NCBI GenBank assembly: GCA_009777345.1
Contig: WRMB01000010.1
Coordinates: 1 to 64,000, forward strand
Length of the DNA: 64,000 nucleotides
Source: Micrococcales bacterium
Lineage (GTDB): Bacteria > Actinomycetota > Actinomycetes > Actinomycetales > Cellulomonadaceae
Reading direction: 5' to 3'
The position numbers were made by a program, and so were the translations under genes. Of the stretch, positions 60,368-64,000 are shown piece after piece. Within the stretch, counting starts at the first letter, position 1. Each line of letters opens with the position of its first letter. Below the pieces are notes generated by a model that was given only the letters and a program-made list of their open reading frames with translations, did no database searches and had not been told where the DNA came from.

Positions 60368-62070
60368 TGACGACCATAGTAAACATGGCCATGAGCCTGG
60401 TGCCGCTCTTGGTGATGGTAGCGGTGTATGTGTGGTTCGGCCTGACCCTGGGAAAGCTGTTCGCGCAGCTCGACGTCGAGCCGTGGAAAGCCTGGGTGCC
60501 GGTAATCAACCAACTCGAGATGCTGAAGCTCGTCAACCGACCGAGCTCGCAGATCATCATTTTGTGCATCCCGCTCTACGGCCTGTACGTCTACTACCAG
60601 GTGCTGCAGGAGATGACCAGGCTGTGCGGTCGTGACGAGAAGCTGGCGCTGCTCGGGCTGCTCCTCCCGCCGATCTGGGCCAAGAAGATGCTGAACGGCG
60701 ACGCTGGTAAGCCCGGCGCCAGCACGAGCCCGGCCAGCGCCAGCGCGCCCCCGTCGCCACAGGCGGGCGCGCCGCAGCCGTTCGGCGGCTCCATGTTCGG
60801 CCCGACGCCGCAGGACATGTTCGGTCCGACGCCGCAGGGCGGCGCTGCCTCCGCCGCGGTCGGCCAGCCCGCCTACGCCTCCATGGGCCAGCCACCGGGC
60901 GGTCCAGCGCCAGGGTTCGGCGACCCGTTCTCACCGGTCGCCGACTCGTCGGCAGCGCAGCCCCAGGCCTGGCCGACCGGACCGGACCCGACCCTCTCCG
61001 GCTCGGCGTGGTCAGCGGCACCGGTCCTGCCCCCGCCCCCGCAGGGCGCCGACCCGTTCTTCGCGGCCCAGGTCCCGGCCGCGCCCGCTCCGACGGTCCA
61101 GCCGCCGCCGGTCCAGCCGCCGCCGGTCCAGCCGAGCCCGCCGCAGGCTGTGGCCCCGGTGATGCCGGCCGCGCCCGCACCGGTCCAGCCGAGCCCGCCC
61201 CAGGCTCAGCCGAGCCCGCCGCAGGCTGTGGCCCCGGTGATGCCGGCCGCGCCCGCACCGGTCCAGCCGAGCCCGCCCCAGGCTCAGCCGAGCCTGCCGC
61301 AGGTTCCGCCGATCCCGTCGCAGGTTCAGCCGAGCCTGCCGCAGGCGCCACCGAGCCTGCCGCAGGCGTCGGCGCCGGTCCAGCCGAGCCCGCAGCCGCC
61401 GGTCATGACCCCGCCGGTGATGCTGCCTGCTCCGTCGGCGCCGGTCCAGCCGAGTCCGCCGCCGGTTCAGCCGAGTCCGCCGCAGGCTGTGGCTCCGGTG
61501 ATGCCGGCCGCGCCCGCACCGGCTCAGCCGAGTCCGCCGCAGGCTGTGGCTCCGGTGATGCCGACCGCGCCCGCACCGGCTCAGTCCAGTTCGCAGCCGC
61601 CGGTCATGACCCCGCCGGTGATGCTGTCGGCGACTCCGTCGGCGTCGGCCCAGCCAGCCCAGCCTGCGCAGGCAGCGCCGTCCGAGGAGCAGGTGGAGCG
61701 CACCGTGCTCATCGACCGGGCGGCCTCGCGGCCCTGGTCCCTGCTGCTGGACGACGGCCGCAGGTTCGACCTGTGGGCGCCGTCGGTGCTCGTCGGCCGG
61801 GCGCCGTCGGCGGCCGACCCGGGGACGCAGGTGCTGGCTATCTCCGACGAGACGTGCACGATCTCGAAGGTGCACGCGCGTCTGGACCTGGTGGACGGCA
61901 CGTGGCAGGTAGCCGACGCCGGTTCGACCAACGGCATCATCGTCACCCGGGGTGGCCGGGCGTTCACGGTGCCGTCGGGCACGTCGGCGGCGGTCGACGA
62001 ACAGCTGGTCCTAGGCTCTGTGGGAATGCGGCTGGTACCTGGAGGACAGCTGCAGCCAGCACGCGCATGA
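60367..62070 (+). CDS. Membrane protein with proline-rich repeats and C-terminal FHA domain (paralogue 2)
   Basis: ATG 60367 or GTG 60364; 567-568 residues. The N-terminal ~110 residues match paralogue 1 closely (VYVWFGLTLGKLFAQLDVEPWKAWVPVINQLEMLKLVNRP, CIPLYGLYVYYQVLQEMTRL). The linker (about 110-440) is built from imperfect VQPSPPQAVAPVMPAAPAPV repeats. The FHA domain (about 455-567) has VLVGRAPSA, CTISKVHARLDLV and ADAGSTNGIIV. The role is probably as for the paralogue, but this gene has its own shared-element promoter and uORF. Confidence 0.82.
   Translation: MTTIVNMAMSLVPLLVMVAVYVWFGLTLGKLFAQLDVEPWKAWVPVINQLEMLKLVNRPSSQIIILCIPLYGLYVYYQVLQEMTRLCGRDEKLALLGLLLPPIWAKKMLNGDAGKPGASTSPASASAPPSPQAGAPQPFGGSMFGPTPQDMFGPTPQGGAASAAVGQPAYASMGQPPGGPAPGFGDPFSPVADSSAAQPQAWPTGPDPTLSGSAWSAAPVLPPPPQGADPFFAAQVPAAPAPTVQPPPVQPPPVQPSPPQAVAPVMPAAPAPVQPSPPQAQPSPPQAVAPVMPAAPAPVQPSPPQAQPSLPQVPPIPSQVQPSLPQAPPSLPQASAPVQPSPQPPVMTPPVMLPAPSAPVQPSPPPVQPSPPQAVAPVMPAAPAPAQPSPPQAVAPVMPTAPAPAQSSSQPPVMTPPVMLSATPSASAQPAQPAQAAPSEEQVERTVLIDRAASRPWSLLLDDGRRFDLWAPSVLVGRAPSAADPGTQVLAISDETCTISKVHARLDLVDGTWQVADAGSTNGIIVTRGGRAFTVPSGTSAAVDEQLVLGSVGMRLVPGGQLQPARA
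61100..61640. repeat. Imperfect tandem repeats encoding the proline-rich linker
   Basis: Units such as CCGGTCCAGCCGAGCCCGCC recur with variable spacing throughout this coding stretch, giving PSPPQ/APVMPAAPAP repeats. Length variation between strains is likely. It lies within the second FHA gene. Confidence 0.8.
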
Positions 62071-62087
62071 CGTAACCGGATGCGCCG

Positions 62088-62123
62088 CCCAGGTTTGGTA
62101 CGGAGACCCGTACCAAACCTGGG
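62088..62123 (+). terminator. 16-bp hairpin after the second FHA gene, probable terminator
   Basis: Perfect arms CCCAGGTTTGGTACGG and CCGTACCAAACCTGGG with loop AGAC, 18 bp after the stop codon. No T-tract follows (GCAGG), so termination would be non-canonical. Confidence 0.6.
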
Positions 62124-62177
62124 GCAGGTGCTTGGGATCAGCCAGTCGTAGCGGAAGCGGGCCTCCTACCCACCTCG

Positions 62178-62309
62178 CCCCCTGTCGATGGTCGGCCGAT
62201 AAGAGAGTCCCGGTTCGTGGGTTCCACGCCGTTCCACCGTTTCGAAACAGTGGAACGGCGTGGAGTCCTCGAGCTGGGGCACCCTTATCGGCCCACAAGT
62301 GGGAGGGGG
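62178..62309 (+). ncRNA. Candidate structured RNA / long imperfect palindrome
   Basis: The stretch is an imperfect palindrome centred on TTC|GAA at 62243/62244, with arms of about 66 nt. In the innermost 21 bases there is one mismatch (TCCACGCCGTTCCAC opposite GTGGAACGGCGTGGA). Further out the arms are held by GGCCGATAAG and CTTATCGGCC and by CCCCC/GGGGG. By hand count roughly 50 pairs are Watson-Crick, seven are G-T (G·U in a plus-strand RNA) and eight are mismatched. It lies in the 416-bp gap 62071-62486, which holds no convincing gene. It could be a structured RNA, a bidirectional terminator or a palindromic mobile element; no homologue is known to me. Confidence 0.45.
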
Positions 62310-62486
62310 GGTCCGTCTGGCAGGTGCGTGGTCTCCGGACGGGCACGGCGGACAGCACCCGTAGGCCACCGGGCAAGCATCCGTCTACCACCCGCCCGGT
62401 CCGGGCGAGCATCCGCCCACCGCTCTGGGTCCGGACTCCTCACCGGTCCGGGCGGGTAGTAGGCGGGTACGGAACCGCAGCGACGC

Positions 62487-63974
62487 TCAGGCTGGCTCGG
62501 CGGGCAGGGCGGCGAGCGCGGTGGACAGGGCGCGGGCTGCGGTGAGGGTCACGGCCCGGTTGGCGGCCTCGGTGCTCACCTGGGCGCGGGCCTCGCGCAG
62601 CCTCGTGGTCAGGCGGGTCTCTCGGGTGGTCACGGCCTCCTGGTGCTCGATGGCCTTCTCCCGGCGGACGACGTACTCGACGATGGCCGCGATGCCGGTG
62701 AGCGCGGCCGCCGCGAGCCAGATGGGGGTGACGACCACCGCCAGCACCACGAACCCGACGGTCGCCGCGGTCAGCGCGCCGAGGAGGGGCAGCCGTTGCC
62801 CTGGCGGGGTCTGGGCCCGGGCGGCGGCGAGTGCCGCGGCCAGCCCGGGCAAATCGTCGTCGCCGGTGACGGTCCAGCTCTGGGTGTCGACCTGCACGGT
62901 CCGGGTGGGTGCGGGTGCCCGTTCCAGGGTCTGGACGAGGTTGTCGACGCGCTCGCGCAGCACCGGTAGTACCGCGGGTGCGACCAGGCGGGCCTGGTTC
63001 GGTGCGGTGCTGCGGACGGCGGCGGTCAGGGCGTTGGTGAGCGAGACGGTCGGGGCGTCCCACACTTGGCTGGGGTCCGGTGCGTGACCGGCCTTGGCGT
63101 TGAGCCGGGCGGTGCGTTCCATCAGGTCGCGCTCGTCGGGTGCGCCTTCGTCGGTCAGCGAGCCCACCACGGTGTGCAGGGCTTCGCAGGCGGCACCGGC
63201 CCCGTCGGTGGGGCTGTCCAGGGCGGGCCCGGTCGTGGCGACCCAGGCCGTCCAGGCGTCGAGCGCCTCGACCTGCGAGCAGTGCTTGTCGGTGCTGGGG
63301 GCCAGGCCCAGCAGGGTCTTGCCCAGGGAGGCCGGTACCACAGCCCGGAGCCGGTGCTGGACCGCCTGGACACCCGCCAGGTCCAGCAGGCCGCTGGCAG
63401 CCGCGTCCCACACGGCACGGGTCGCCACGGTGACCTGGGTCGGGCCTGCCGTCCCCGACGGGCTGCCCCACCCTGTGGTGGGGAAGAACGCCGCGTCCAG
63501 CCAGGGGAGCGCGGCCTCGGGACGGCCGACCAGCGTCAGGACGGCCACCAGCAGCGTCGCGGTGCGGAGCGGGTCGCGGGCCGCGGCGACCTCGGCGGCG
63601 GCCTGGTCCACCCGGCCGTCGCGCGCCCCGACCAGGGCCTGCGCGGCGGGGACCAGCCAGTATCCGTCGACGTCGTCGAGGCTGGCGGTCGGTACCGGTC
63701 GGTCGTCGACGACGGCGCGGACCATCCGGGCCGCCGCCTGACGTGCCGTCCGGACTGGTTCCAGGGCGTTCTGCTCGACCTCCACCTGCCGCAGGCCGAG
63801 CAGTGCGTCGAGCTTGTCCGACAGGGCCTCCACCTGTCCCGACAGGGCGGTGACCTGGTCGTCCAGAGCGCTCAGCCGTTGGTCCGTATTATCGGCCCGA
63901 GAAGCGACAGTCCGGGCCTGCTCGGCGAACAGCTCTCGGATATCGCGGCGTAGCCTGTGGTCGTCGTAGCTCAC
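62487..63974 (-). CDS. Coiled-coil membrane protein of unknown function
   Basis: The 495-residue protein starts with a long coiled coil (about 10-65: RLRRDIRELFAEQARTVASRAD, DQVTALSGQVEALSDKLDALL). An alpha-helical domain (about 70-370) is rich in Ala and Leu. Two membrane segments follow (LLGALTAATVGFVVLAVVVTPIW and LAAAALTGIAAIVEYVV), then a second coiled coil to the C-terminus. I do not recognise the family. Near-absent ribosome-binding site and a TACGAT box 6 nt from the GTG suggest leaderless expression. It is convergent with the FHA gene. Confidence 0.7.
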   Translation of the reverse strand: MSYDDHRLRRDIRELFAEQARTVASRADNTDQRLSALDDQVTALSGQVEALSDKLDALLGLRQVEVEQNALEPVRTARQAAARMVRAVVDDRPVPTASLDDVDGYWLVPAAQALVGARDGRVDQAAAEVAAARDPLRTATLLVAVLTLVGRPEAALPWLDAAFFPTTGWGSPSGTAGPTQVTVATRAVWDAAASGLLDLAGVQAVQHRLRAVVPASLGKTLLGLAPSTDKHCSQVEALDAWTAWVATTGPALDSPTDGAGAACEALHTVVGSLTDEGAPDERDLMERTARLNAKAGHAPDPSQVWDAPTVSLTNALTAAVRSTAPNQARLVAPAVLPVLRERVDNLVQTLERAPAPTRTVQVDTQSWTVTGDDDLPGLAAALAAARAQTPPGQRLPLLGALTAATVGFVVLAVVVTPIWLAAAALTGIAAIVEYVVRREKAIEHQEAVTTRETRLTTRLREARAQVSTEAANRAVTLTAARALSTALAALPAEPA

Positions 63975-63980
63975 CAGGTG

Positions 63981-63986
63981 ATCGTA
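63981..63986 (-). promoter_or_regulatory. Putative -10 box of the coiled-coil protein gene
   Basis: Read on the minus strand, TACGAT lies 6 nt before the GTG start at 63974, as in the leaderless genes nearby. The region where the shared 29-nt element would sit is beyond the window. Confidence 0.4.
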
Positions 63987-64000
63987 TGGTGCTCTGGGAG

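Noticed and set aside
61100-61640. Tandem repeats as a CRISPR or non-coding satellite
   Set aside because: The repeats are in frame with the FHA protein and encode a proline-rich linker.
62011-62545. Mirror-image ORFs on both strands in the last large gap
   Set aside because: Their similar peptides result from the palindromic DNA; no ribosome-binding site or known domain.

Overview
The window is a very GC-rich actinobacterial chromosome segment. The evidence is a WhiB2-type regulator beside the conserved whiB / DUF5719 / DUF3499 / manB / manA neighbourhood, a TIGR03089 protein, many GTG/TTG starts and several apparently leaderless genes. The order is probably Micrococcales or Propionibacteriales, but the sequence alone does not settle it. 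I see no rRNA, tRNA, CRISPR array, transposase or integrase.

Region 1 (1-5.6 kb) encodes secreted cell-wall proteins: the 3' end of a protein with LDTR-type repeats, a PGRP/amidase_2 N-acetylmuramoyl-L-alanine amidase carrying the same three repeats, and an NlpC/P60-like cysteine peptidase with propeller-like repeats. Region 2 (5.7-37.2 kb) is a large surface-polysaccharide locus. It holds rmlA, rmlC and rmlD (rmlB is absent), wecB, manA, a Wzm/Wzt-type ABC exporter, a Wzx-like flippase, eight cytoplasmic-type glycosyltransferases including one tandem GT4-GT4 protein, five large GT-C-like or DUF2142 membrane proteins, two methyltransferase-type proteins, a DUF2304 protein, and a third LDTR-repeat protein with a lysozyme-like N-terminus. 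A galE-like gene survives only as its two ends.

Region 3 (37.4-53.4 kb) is the conserved actinobacterial block: TIGR03089, whiB, a giant GT2-membrane protein, DUF5719, an epimerase, a GT2, a DUF1025-type zincin fold, DUF3499, a zinc ribbon, manB, a Trm112-like protein, a cation diffusion facilitator and a class III aminotransferase. A 2.2-kb accessory island (46.3-48.5 kb) interrupts it. The island carries an orphan RelB/DinJ-like antitoxin with its own promoter and palindrome, a complete FitA/FitB-type toxin-antitoxin pair, a perfect 74-bp spacerless palindrome, and a DUF1016 nuclease gene with its centre deleted.

Region 4 (53.6-64 kb) is a signalling and membrane region. A Ser/Thr-kinase-like protein is translationally coupled to an OmpR-type response regulator and a histidine kinase. 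Then come a small lipoprotein, a DUF4870 protein, two paralogous membrane/proline-rich/FHA proteins, a small hypothetical protein and a coiled-coil membrane protein. The most striking signal lies here. Three transcription units share a 29-nt upstream element placed exactly 60 nt (start to start) before a TAnnnT -10 box, and in all three a start codon follows the -10 box after exactly 7 nt. In one unit that start is the gene itself; in the other two it opens a small leaderless uORF ending at the main gene's start or ribosome-binding site. The apparent logic is a dedicated regulon of envelope/FHA proteins with leaderless translation and uORF coupling.
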